Below are positions 53,764 to 60,592 of a stretch of 64,000 bases of DNA, piece by piece. Positions within the stretch are counted from its first letter, which is position 1, and each line of letters opens with the position of its first letter. The DNA lies in contig NZ_BBYA01000008.1 in assembly GCF_001050275.1 (NCBI RefSeq), positions 124,001-188,000 of the forward strand, in the 5' to 3' direction. Under the pieces are notes generated by a model that made no database searches, was not told the origin of the DNA, and saw only the letters and a list, made by a program, of their open reading frames with translations. Position numbers and translations under genes: made by a program. This stretch comes from Leptolinea tardivitalis. GTDB lineage: Bacteria > Chloroflexota > Anaerolineae > Anaerolineales > Anaerolineaceae.

Positions 53764-55122
53764 TTATTTCTCCTCAGAATCTTTTTCAGTCTGTCTCTTA
53801 ATCTGCCGCCAATGTTTCAGCCTTTCGGCGATAATCTTTTCATAGCCCTGATCTGATGGTTCGTAAAATTGACGGTCATTCACCATTTTGGGTAGATAGT
53901 TTTGGGGAATGTAATGACCCGGATAATCATGTGGATAGAGATAACCTTCGCCATGACCAAAACCGGCTGCATCCCGGCTGGCATCCATTAAATGGATAGG
54001 AACGGCCCCCATGCCTTCTTTTTCAATCAACTCTTTCACCCCAAAGATGGCTTTTGCCGAGTTACTCTTGGGTGCTGTTGCCAGATACAGCGTGGCTTCT
54101 GTAATGGGGTAAACACCTTCAGGCATTCCAATAAATTCAAAAGCGGTGACAGCAGAGGCTGCTACCATCAACCCTTGTGGATCAGCCAGGCCAATATCTT
54201 CACTGGCAAGGACGACCAACCGGCGCAAAATGAATCGTGGATCTTCACCGGCTGAGAGCATTTTCCCCAGCCAGTATAGAGCCGCATCCGGGTCTGAACC
54301 GCGAACAGATTTTATGAAAGCAGATATTGTATCGTAATGATTATCGCCCTTCTTATCATAGGTAAGGGCACGCTTTTGAATGGACTCCTGGGCAATTTCC
54401 AGTGAAATGTGGATGATTCCGTCCTCAGATGGCCGGGTAGTTTCCACCGCTAATTCCAACGCATTTAATAGATTGCGGGCATCATGGTTAGCCATATCAA
54501 TGAGGTGAGCTCGTGATTCTTCTGGCAAATCAATGGATAAATGACCGTAACCTCGTTCACGGTCCTGCAAGGCGGAATCCAAAATCTTCTTTAAATCTTC
54601 ATCCTTTAATGGCCCAAGTTCAAATATGCGGGAACGGGAAACCAACGCCGGGATGACCTCAAAGTACGGATTCTCTGTGGTGGCACCGATCAAGGTGATC
54701 AGGCCACGCTCCACATGCGGAAGCAGGGCATCCTGCTGGGCTTTGTTCCACCGGTGCACTTCATCGACAAATAACAGAGTCCGCTGGTTGTGGTGTTTGC
54801 GGCGCATTTCTGCATTTTCAATGACTTTTCGCAATTCTGCCACTCCGGCTAAAACTGCGGAAATACTTTCAAAATATGCCTGTGTATGATTGGCTACAAT
54901 CCGGGCCAGGGTTGTTTTTCCGGTACCCGGAGGGCCGTACAGAATTATGGAAGAAAACAACCGATCCGCTTCAATGGCGCGTCTGAGGAGACGGCCAGGA
55001 GCCGTGATATGCTCCTGGCCGATAAATTCATCCATAGTGCGCGGCCGCATGCGCTCAGCCAGCGGAGCTTCGCTTTTCATGCGGTTTTCCATCGCCTGAC
55101 TGAATAAATCTTTTTCAGTCAT
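53764..55122 (-). CDS. rarA: Replication-associated recombination ATPase RarA (MgsA)
   Basis: This protein of about 452 residues belongs to the clamp-loader-like AAA+ ATPases that act at stalled replication forks. The order is PLAERMRPRTMDEFIGQEHI, Walker A ILYGPPGTGKTTLARIVAN, Walker B LLFVDEVHRWNKAQQDALLP, sensor 1 LIGATTENPYFEV and the C-terminal MgsA tetramerisation part with SDPDAALYWLGKMLSAGEDP. The ATG at 55122 lies 4 nt after the SPFH stop codon, so translation is probably coupled; an in-frame extension to 55179 overlaps that gene. Confidence 0.94.
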   Translation of the reverse strand: MTEKDLFSQAMENRMKSEAPLAERMRPRTMDEFIGQEHITAPGRLLRRAIEADRLFSSIILYGPPGTGKTTLARIVANHTQAYFESISAVLAGVAELRKVIENAEMRRKHHNQRTLLFVDEVHRWNKAQQDALLPHVERGLITLIGATTENPYFEVIPALVSRSRIFELGPLKDEDLKKILDSALQDRERGYGHLSIDLPEESRAHLIDMANHDARNLLNALELAVETTRPSEDGIIHISLEIAQESIQKRALTYDKKGDNHYDTISAFIKSVRGSDPDAALYWLGKMLSAGEDPRFILRRLVVLASEDIGLADPQGLMVAASAVTAFEFIGMPEGVYPITEATLYLATAPKSNSAKAIFGVKELIEKEGMGAVPIHLMDASRDAAGFGHGEGYLYPHDYPGHYIPQNYLPKMVNDRQFYEPSDQGYEKIIAERLKHWRQIKRQTEKDSEEK

Positions 55123-55126
55123 AGAT

Positions 55127-56161
55127 TTACGGTGTTGTTGTGGTGCCCTGGTTATTAATGTTGGGCAGTTGGAAGACAAACGGTGAACTGCTTGGCAGGA
55201 GCATCGTTTGCACTGTGGGTGATAACTTTGTGATGTACTGATAGGTTAACAGATTCGGATTGGACTGCAGGGCTTTGGCGATCAGTTCCAAAGATTGTGC
55301 TTCTGCCTGAGCTTCAATCACGCGGGCTTCAGCTTCACCTTTAGCGCGGATGACAGATGCATCTGCTGAGCCCTGGGCTGTCTGGCGAGCCTGTTCTGCT
55401 TCTTGTCGTTTCTGTTCCACGACAAATTTCGCTTGTTGAGCTGTCTGTTCGGCTATCTGTTTCTGTTCGACTGAAGCTGCATATTCTGGTGAGAAGGTGA
55501 TATTGCGAAGAATAAAGTCAACCAGAACCAGTCCATTATCCGTTAATTTGGATGCCATTGTCTGACGCAATTTTTCGGCCATTTCAAATCGCTTTGTTGT
55601 CACGACTTCTTCCACCCTGTACTGTGAGACAACATCGCGGATCACACCGCGTGCCTGTGCCCGCACAAGGTCATCACCATAACGGTTTTTCCACAGGATA
55701 TGGACCTTTACCACCTGGTTGGGGTCAATGGCATAAATTACAGATGCATCGACATAGATTTCCTGACCATCAGATGTCCGCGCGGTGATGGAATCATCTC
55801 CTTGCACTTTCCCTTCACTGGTGGCAATGCTCATGGTATAGGTTTGGCGGCTTATGGGATACTGGACAACCGTCTCGGCGAAGGGGATGATCCAATGCAG
55901 ACCCGGTGTCAGGGCTTCTTCACGGTATCCTTTGGCAGAAATAGCTGATATCACCACGCCGCGCTGGTCTGGCTCGATGAAAACCAGTCCGGCGCTGATG
56001 GAAGAAAACACAATGGCAATAAGAATAGCCAGGGTCACATACAGTCCACTGTGTGGAACGGGCTTTCCTCGGCTTGCGCGGAAAATAAAGAATGCAAAAA
56101 GGGCGATGGCGAGAAACCACCCAAGTACACTGATAATTGAAACAAGTGAGGAAATGTCCAT
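55127..56161 (-). CDS. SPFH/prohibitin-domain membrane protein
   Basis: This 344-residue protein has two N-terminal membrane helices, the SPFH domain (VFIEPDQRGVVISAISAKGY to VLVDFILRNITFSPEY) and a long Ala/Glu/Gln-rich coiled coil (about residues 215-300). It resembles HflK/stomatin-type proteins that build membrane rings and modulate proteases. No FtsH or NfeD-type partner is next to it. An AGGAGAGA site precedes the ATG. It is the first gene of a run with rarA and the phosphatase. Confidence 0.9.
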   Translation of the reverse strand: MDISSLVSIISVLGWFLAIALFAFFIFRASRGKPVPHSGLYVTLAILIAIVFSSISAGLVFIEPDQRGVVISAISAKGYREEALTPGLHWIIPFAETVVQYPISRQTYTMSIATSEGKVQGDDSITARTSDGQEIYVDASVIYAIDPNQVVKVHILWKNRYGDDLVRAQARGVIRDVVSQYRVEEVVTTKRFEMAEKLRQTMASKLTDNGLVLVDFILRNITFSPEYAASVEQKQIAEQTAQQAKFVVEQKRQEAEQARQTAQGSADASVIRAKGEAEARVIEAQAEAQSLELIAKALQSNPNLLTYQYITKLSPTVQTMLLPSSSPFVFQLPNINNQGTTTTP

Positions 56162-56204
56162 TCTCTCTCCTTTTAGTTCTTTTCGGGCGATTGTTGTATG
56201 AAGG

Positions 56205-56232
56205 ATTATACAATGTGATATAGTCTCGGAAA
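56205..56232 (-). promoter_or_regulatory. Promoter of the SPFH-rarA-phosphatase operon
   Basis: On the minus strand a perfect TATAAT (56205-56210) lies 16 bp from a weak TTTCCG (56227-56232). A TATAGT box on the plus strand (56219-56224) overlaps this promoter and ends 7 nt before the PyrK-like ATG, so the two directions share the same 30 bp. Confidence 0.4.
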
Positions 56233-56900
56233 TGAAAAGTGCACAGTGTTCCCTGTTAAAGATTTGTAAGAACGGTTCGGTTGTATTTGTGGAATTGGAA
56301 TTGCCGTCACCCGTTCTGACTGCCGGTCAATTTCTCCTGGCTCGAAATCAACGGGATATTCTACCGGCGGTGTTATTTTCAACAGATAAAAGAGGCCAGT
56401 ACATATTCCCTATGAATAGCGAATTCCATTGGGAAGTTGGAGATGACCTGCTAATCACTTTTCCACATGGACACGGATTTACGATCAAGCCTGATATGCG
56501 AAAATTGTTGATGATTTCTCAAACATCCTCACCTGTGCGCTTGTTTTCGGCAGCCCGGCAAATACTTGAAAATGGTGGTGAGGCTGCTCTTTTCAGCCGT
56601 AATTTACCTGACCAGGTTCCTCCAGAGATTGAAGTCCTTTCCGATGAGCAGTTGGATGAAGCTGTTCTCTGGTCAGATGCCATCATTGGGGATGCCCAAC
56701 TCCATCACATGGATTTTTGGCAAGGTTTTCAGACAAAATATCAATTATCCGCCAGACAATCCGTTCAGATTCTTGTTGACACTCCAATTGCCTGTGATGG
56801 AACGGCGGAATGCGGGGTTTGCGCCATCAAAACCCATGCAGGATGGAAACAAGCCTGCTCAGATGGCCCCGTATTTAATCTGCGGGATTTGGAATTCTGA
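56232..56900 (+). CDS. PyrK-like ferredoxin reductase subunit, degenerate FAD site
   Basis: This 222-residue protein has the layout of dihydroorotate dehydrogenase electron-transfer subunits: a beta-barrel flavin domain, a nucleotide domain and a C-terminal [2Fe-2S] site. The iron-sulfur cysteines C188, C194, C197 and C209 lie in ACDGTAECGVCAIK and KQACSDGPVFNLRDL. The RxYS/T-type motif that holds FAD in PyrK is not recognisable (LPAVLFSTDKRG stands there). It has no ribosome site, and a TATAGT box 7 nt upstream suggests a leaderless start. The PyrD-like gene follows after 2 bp. Confidence 0.65.
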   Translation: MKSAQCSLLKICKNGSVVFVELELPSPVLTAGQFLLARNQRDILPAVLFSTDKRGQYIFPMNSEFHWEVGDDLLITFPHGHGFTIKPDMRKLLMISQTSSPVRLFSAARQILENGGEAALFSRNLPDQVPPEIEVLSDEQLDEAVLWSDAIIGDAQLHHMDFWQGFQTKYQLSARQSVQILVDTPIACDGTAECGVCAIKTHAGWKQACSDGPVFNLRDLEF

Positions 56901-56902
56901 CA

Positions 56903-57655
56903 ATGAACGAAACAGATCGTATAGTCCTTGATCTACCATCCCGCTGGATGAATCAAGCCGGAACAGCAGGTTTTTCCCCAGGGAACCAATTATTACCGAA
57001 CGGTTCAATCTTTGTAACCAATCCGGTCAGCCTGCGGGTAAGGATGCCATCAGCCGATAGGAATTTGTTACCGTTCCCTGGCGGATTCCTGCTGCATACC
57101 GGCCTACCCAATGCCGGGTGGAAAGCCATCCGACGGAAATATCAATCCCACTGGCATCAGTCAGACTCCCCTATCTGGATCCATGTAATCAGTCAAGATT
57201 TGGCCGGGTTAGAGGGGATCGTACGCGATTGTGAGGAAATAGACGGTATTGCAGCTATTGAACTGGGGCTCCCTCCAGCCTGTCCGCGCGATTGGATGAT
57301 GCAATTAATACAATCAGCCCGGGGAGAGATACCACTTGTGTTGCATATCTCGCTGGGTGAAGACCTTTCTGTTCTGTCCTCACTTCCTGAAGCTGTAAGT
57401 GCCGTCACATTGGGAACACCGCGCGGCATCGTACCGGAAGGTGAAAATGGCCGACTTATCCACGGCCGGTTGCACGGACCGGGATTGTTCCCGCAAATGC
57501 TGAACGCCCTGCAGGATGCAAGGACGTGGCAGATTCCGGTCATACTTGGCGGAATATGCAACCAGAAAGATGGAGAAACAGCATTGAATAACGGGGCTGC
57601 GGCGGTGCAGATAGACCATCTATGCTGGCAGGGTGGACTGCCAACCGGGTTGTAA
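56903..57655 (+). CDS. Truncated, catalytically altered PyrD-like protein
   Basis: This 250-residue protein aligns by eye with class 1B dihydroorotate dehydrogenase (FVTNPVSLRVRMP, GGFLLHTGLPNAGW, IELGLPPACP, GRLHGPGLFPQMLNALQDA, IPVILGGICNQKDGETALNNGAAAVQID) but is about 60 residues shorter. The NxSCPN-type catalytic segment and the FMN-contacting lysine are not found; the equivalent places read IELGLPPAC and VLHISLGED. With the PyrK-like partner it may keep an electron-transfer or regulatory role, or act on another substrate. Whether it still makes pyrimidine cannot be decided here. Confidence 0.6.
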   Translation: MNETDRIVLDLPSRWMNQAGTAGFSPGNQLLPNGSIFVTNPVSLRVRMPSADRNLLPFPGGFLLHTGLPNAGWKAIRRKYQSHWHQSDSPIWIHVISQDLAGLEGIVRDCEEIDGIAAIELGLPPACPRDWMMQLIQSARGEIPLVLHISLGEDLSVLSSLPEAVSAVTLGTPRGIVPEGENGRLIHGRLHGPGLFPQMLNALQDARTWQIPVILGGICNQKDGETALNNGAAAVQIDHLCWQGGLPTGL

Positions 57656-57731
57656 CAATATTGATCTGCACAGAAAACGTCAGTCCTCTGGATAGCACAG
57701 ATCGCTAATCCTCTGGACAGCAAAAAAAACG

Positions 57732-58172
57732 CTAGTCATCGCGCAGGACGATGGTTACAGGCCCGTCATTGCTGATATCCACCAGCATATCGGCGCCAAA
57801 AACCCCCGTCTGGACGGGTACTCCCTGGTCGCGCAGAAATTGGACGAATCTATCGACCAACGCGCTGGCTTGATCGGGAAGGGCGGCATCGGTAAAAGAT
57901 GGACGGTTTCCTTTGCGTGTGTCGGCATACAATGTGAATTGGGATACAACGATTGCCGAACCGCCAACATCAAGGATAGACCGGTTCATTTTATGCTGGT
58001 CATCTTCAAAAATCCGCATGAGCGAAATTTTTTTGGCGGCTGCCAACAAATTGACTTCGGTGTCTGTCGGGCCAATGCCCAGAAGAATCACCAGTCCGCG
58101 GTCAATATCAGCCGCAATATTGCCGGCTATGGTCACCCGGCCGTGTTTAACACGCTGCAGAACGGCGCGCAT
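57732..58172 (-). CDS. dtd: D-aminoacyl-tRNA deacylase
   Basis: This 146-residue enzyme removes D-amino acids from mischarged tRNA. Both active-site motifs are present: SQFTLYADTRKGNRPSF (the SQxTL motif) and NDGPVTI (the NxPVT-type motif). It lies 3 bp after trpS on the same strand, and the trpS stop nearly touches its ATG, so translation is coupled. The 76 bp downstream hold two imperfect copies of a CCTCTGGA(T/C)AGCA motif but no gene. Confidence 0.95.
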   Translation of the reverse strand: MRAVLQRVKHGRVTIAGNIAADIDRGLVILLGIGPTDTEVNLLAAAKKISLMRIFEDDQHKMNRSILDVGGSAIVVSQFTLYADTRKGNRPSFTDAALPDQASALVDRFVQFLRDQGVPVQTGVFGADMLVDISNDGPVTIVLRDD

Positions 58173-58175
58173 GGA

Positions 58176-59162
58176 TCAGGGCAGGCCAATGGCTTCGCGC
58201 ACTTCCACCATTGTCGCTTCAGCGATCTTGCGAGCACGGATCGCGCCGTCATCCAGGATCTCCCAGATGTGGTCCGGTTTCTGATCCAGCTCAGCCCGGC
58301 GGGCGCGGAAGGGTTCAAAGTGACTGTTCAGATTGGCCGCCAGCTTTTTCTTGCAGTCAACACACCCAATTCCTGCACGGCGGCATTCGACGTTGATATT
58401 GGCCAGATCTTCTGCTGAGGTAAACATCTTATGCAGGGAGAACACATTGCACACATCCGGATTACCGGGATCTGTGCGGCGCAGACGCTGCGGATCGGTC
58501 ACCATGGTCATTACGCGCTTGGCGGTTTCTTCCGGAGTCGAAGCCAGTTCAATATGATTATTCAGACTCTTGCCCATTTTCTGCACACCGTCAATTCCCA
58601 GAACTTTCGGAAATTCAGTGGCTTTCATCTGCGGTTCGATCAATGCCTTGCAGTTATAGCGATAATTGAAAGAGCGCACACATTCGCGTGTAAATTCAAG
58701 GTGGGGAGCCTGGTCAATGCCCACAGGGACATAATCAGCCTTATAGAGGACAATATCGGCTGCCATAAGCACCGGATAACCCACCAGACCGTAGTTAACG
58801 TTATTGGGATTCTGGCGCACCTTCTCTTTAAAGGTTGGTAGATCAGTCAATTTGCCCAGCGGGGTGACCATTGACAGATACGTGTGTAATTCCATCACCT
58901 GGGGGACATGTGATTGAATAAAGACAATGCTTTCTTCGGGGCGGATACCGGCGGCCAGCCAGTCTAGCGCCATATCATAGGTGTTCGTACGAAGTTCCAT
59001 GGTTGTGTCCATTGTCGTGAGGGCATGCACATCCACGATGCAATAAACACAATCGTAGTCATCCTGCATGGCAACATAGTTCTTGATGGCGCCGAGATAA
59101 TTACCCAGATGCTGGCGTCCGGTGGGGCGGGCGCCCGAGAAAACACGTCCTTTTTTCGTCAT
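58176..59162 (-). CDS. trpS: Tryptophan-tRNA ligase
   Basis: This 328-residue class I synthetase has the HIGH-like motif in SGARPTGRQHLGNYLGAIKN and the KMSKS-like motif in DGVQKMGKSLNNHIELAST. The length fits the bacterial TrpRS family. Its ATG follows AGGA with a 9-nt gap. It forms a two-gene unit with dtd. Confidence 0.97.
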   Translation of the reverse strand: MTKKGRVFSGARPTGRQHLGNYLGAIKNYVAMQDDYDCVYCIVDVHALTTMDTTMELRTNTYDMALDWLAAGIRPEESIVFIQSHVPQVMELHTYLSMVTPLGKLTDLPTFKEKVRQNPNNVNYGLVGYPVLMAADIVLYKADYVPVGIDQAPHLEFTRECVRSFNYRYNCKALIEPQMKATEFPKVLGIDGVQKMGKSLNNHIELASTPEETAKRVMTMVTDPQRLRRTDPGNPDVCNVFSLHKMFTSAEDLANINVECRRAGIGCVDCKKKLAANLNSHFEPFRARRAELDQKPDHIWEILDDGAIRARKIAEATMVEVREAIGLP

Positions 59163-59209
59163 TGCTGTAAGTCCTGTTATTCATTATTGGCCGTTGGCGG
59201 CTGGATTGA

Positions 59210-59521
59210 ATTATAACATTTGGAGATTACCTAATTCCCTTTCTCCCAGTAGAGAATAAGGATGCATATGATGTGAAAGAGCTTGAAATTCCATCTGAAG
59301 ATTCCTCCAACATGGTCGTGACAAAGTCGGGTGATCTGTTGATCATCGCTCAATCAGAATCTGGCGAACTTAATTTTCTCAATCCTTCCTCGGGAGAGGT
59401 AGTCTATGTGTTCCCCGTTGGAGGAAACCCGAAAAAGCTGGCTTTACAGTCAAATGACACCCTGCTCGCTGTGGCAGACAGGAAAAATGGAATTAGCATT
59501 CTGGGAATCCCCGGAGAATAA
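59210..59521 (+). pseudogene. C-terminal fragment of a beta-propeller-like protein
   Basis: A frame open from 59210 to a TAA at 59519-59521 encodes repeat-like strands such as SNMVVTKSGDLLIIAQ, LNFLNPSSGEVVYVFPVGG and DTLLAVADRKNGISIL, as in YVTN-type beta-propellers. There is no ATG at its head; a GTG at 59273 with AAGGA upstream is the only possible start and would give 82 residues. Such a short piece cannot form a propeller, so it looks like the end of a longer gene whose front was lost near the trpS promoter. It sits just before the tRNA-Lys promoter. Confidence 0.45.
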
Positions 59522-59541
59522 AATTCATTACATCGGTTTTG

Positions 59542-59570
59542 TTGACGCCGGGAAAAGTGCGTGATAGAAT
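59542..59570 (+). promoter_or_regulatory. Promoter of tRNA-Lys
   Basis: TTGACG (59542-59547) is 17 bp from TAGAAT (59565-59570), which places the start near 59577, about 9 nt before the mature tRNA. Confidence 0.7.
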
Positions 59571-59585
59571 ATTGCCCTGTTGGTT

Positions 59586-59657
59586 GGGCGCGTAGCTCAA
59601 TGGTAGAGCAGTGGCCTTTTAAGCCATTGGTTAAGGGTTCGAGCCCCTTCGCGCTCA
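59586..59657 (+). tRNA. tRNA-Lys(UUU)
   Basis: A full cloverleaf can be drawn. The acceptor stem GGGCGCG (59586-59592) pairs with CGCGCTC (59650-59656, one G-T) and is followed by discriminator A. The anticodon loop CTTTTAA carries TTT, and the T arm AAGGG-TTCGAGC-CCCTT is intact. CCA is not encoded. A terminator hairpin with a GAAA loop follows directly. The 3' part is the first copy of a tandem array. Confidence 0.95.
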
Positions 59658-60065
59658 CAAAGACCTGTCGAAAGACGGGTCTTTTGATTTAAATCCAGTA
59701 CCGATGGGAGGATCGGCATACTGGATAAGGGTTCGAGCCCCTTCGCGCTCACAAAGATCTGTCGAAAGACGGGTCTTTTGATTTAAATCCAGTACCGATG
59801 GGATCGGCATACTGGATAAGGTTTCGAGCCCCTTCGCGCTCACAAAGACCTGTCGAAAGACGGGTCTTTTGATTTAAATCCAGTACCGATGGGAGGATCG
59901 GCATACTGGATAAGGTTTCGAGCCCCTTCGCGCTCACAAAGACCTGTCGAAAGACGGGTCTTTTGATTTAAATCCAGTACCGATGGGAGGATCGGCATAC
60001 TGGATAAGGGTTCGAGCCCCTTCGCGCTCACAAAGATCTGTCGAAAGGCAGGTCTTTTGATTTAA
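59632..60065 (+). repeat. Tandem array of tRNA-Lys 3' ends with two hairpins per unit
   Basis: There are four full units (59632-59725, 94 bp; 59726-59816, 91 bp; 59817-59910, 94 bp; 59911-60004, 94 bp) and a partial fifth (60005-60065). Each holds the T arm and 3' acceptor strand of tRNA-Lys, then an 11-bp terminator hairpin with a GAAA loop, and, in the four full units, a second hairpin (8 bp plus 5 bp with a CA bulge). The first unit is part of the real tRNA. Units 3 and 4 carry a G-to-T change in the T stem. Antisense frames across it are artefacts. Confidence 0.95.
59659..59685 (+). terminator. tRNA-Lys terminator, first of five copies
   Basis: AAAGACC pairs with GGTCTTT, then a T-G wobble, then GTC with GAC around a GAAA tetraloop, and TTTT follows. 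Copies lie at 59753, 59844, 59938 and 60032. The last copy changes the wobble to a T-A pair. Confidence 0.85.
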
Positions 60066-60147
60066 TCTCAAATTTTCAGTTGCGAATACCTGGTTTTATT
60101 TCTTACGTTCAAGAAGTGAAAATACCAGTAATAGATACAATTAACGA

Positions 60148-60543
60148 ATGAAAAAACAAATCAACCAATTGCCTGAACGGTGGTGGCCTTCTCTATTGAT
60201 TATGGGGGTGATATTCCTGGCGAGTTCCACACCGGGTAAGGAAATGCCGTCGTTTGGTCTGGCCGATACCCTTATCAAAAAGGGCGGACACATGACTGGC
60301 TATTTCCTTCTGACTCTTTCTGCGTTGAGGGGAATTCATCAATCGGGGAAGAAAGCTTCTGCTCTGGCAATGGCACTGGCGCTGCTATATGCCATCAGTG
60401 ATGAATTTCATCAAACCTTTATTCCCGGAAGGCATCCTTCTGCTTTTGACGTACTTATTGATATGACAGGCGCCGGTCTGGCACTTTGGGCAGAACAGGC
60501 TTTTCCCTGGCTCAGGAAAATAATCGGAAGGGATAATCTTTAG
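60148..60543 (+). CDS. VanZ-like membrane protein
   Basis: This 131-residue protein has four hydrophobic segments and the VanZ landmark SDEFHQTFIPGRHPSAFDV, with the earlier IFLASSTPG and KKGGHMTGYFLLTL. VanZ proteins of glycopeptide-resistance operons have a similar fold, but most family members have unknown roles. It has no ribosome site; a TACAAT box ends 6 nt before the ATG, so it may be leaderless. It converges on the next gene with 49 bp between. Confidence 0.88.
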   Translation: MKKQINQLPERWWPSLLIMGVIFLASSTPGKEMPSFGLADTLIKKGGHMTGYFLLTLSALRGIHQSGKKASALAMALALLYAISDEFHQTFIPGRHPSAFDVLIDMTGAGLALWAEQAFPWLRKIIGRDNL

Positions 60544-60592
60544 TGTTTCTTTCCTGGTAATGAAGGTATTTTACCGGTTGAGACTCTTCTGA

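Noticed and set aside
55123-55179. Longer N-terminus for RarA
   Set aside because: It overlaps the SPFH gene and adds residues not typical of the family; the ATG just after the SPFH stop fits coupling.
59655-60031. Three overlapping minus-strand open frames of about 62 residues beginning MSAKGLE
   Set aside because: They are antisense readings of the tRNA 3' ends and hairpins, repeated because the DNA is repeated. No ribosome sites, and this peptide start is a common artefact of tRNA loci.
59632-60065. CRISPR array
   Set aside because: Units follow one another without variable spacers and carry tRNA sequence; no cas genes are present.
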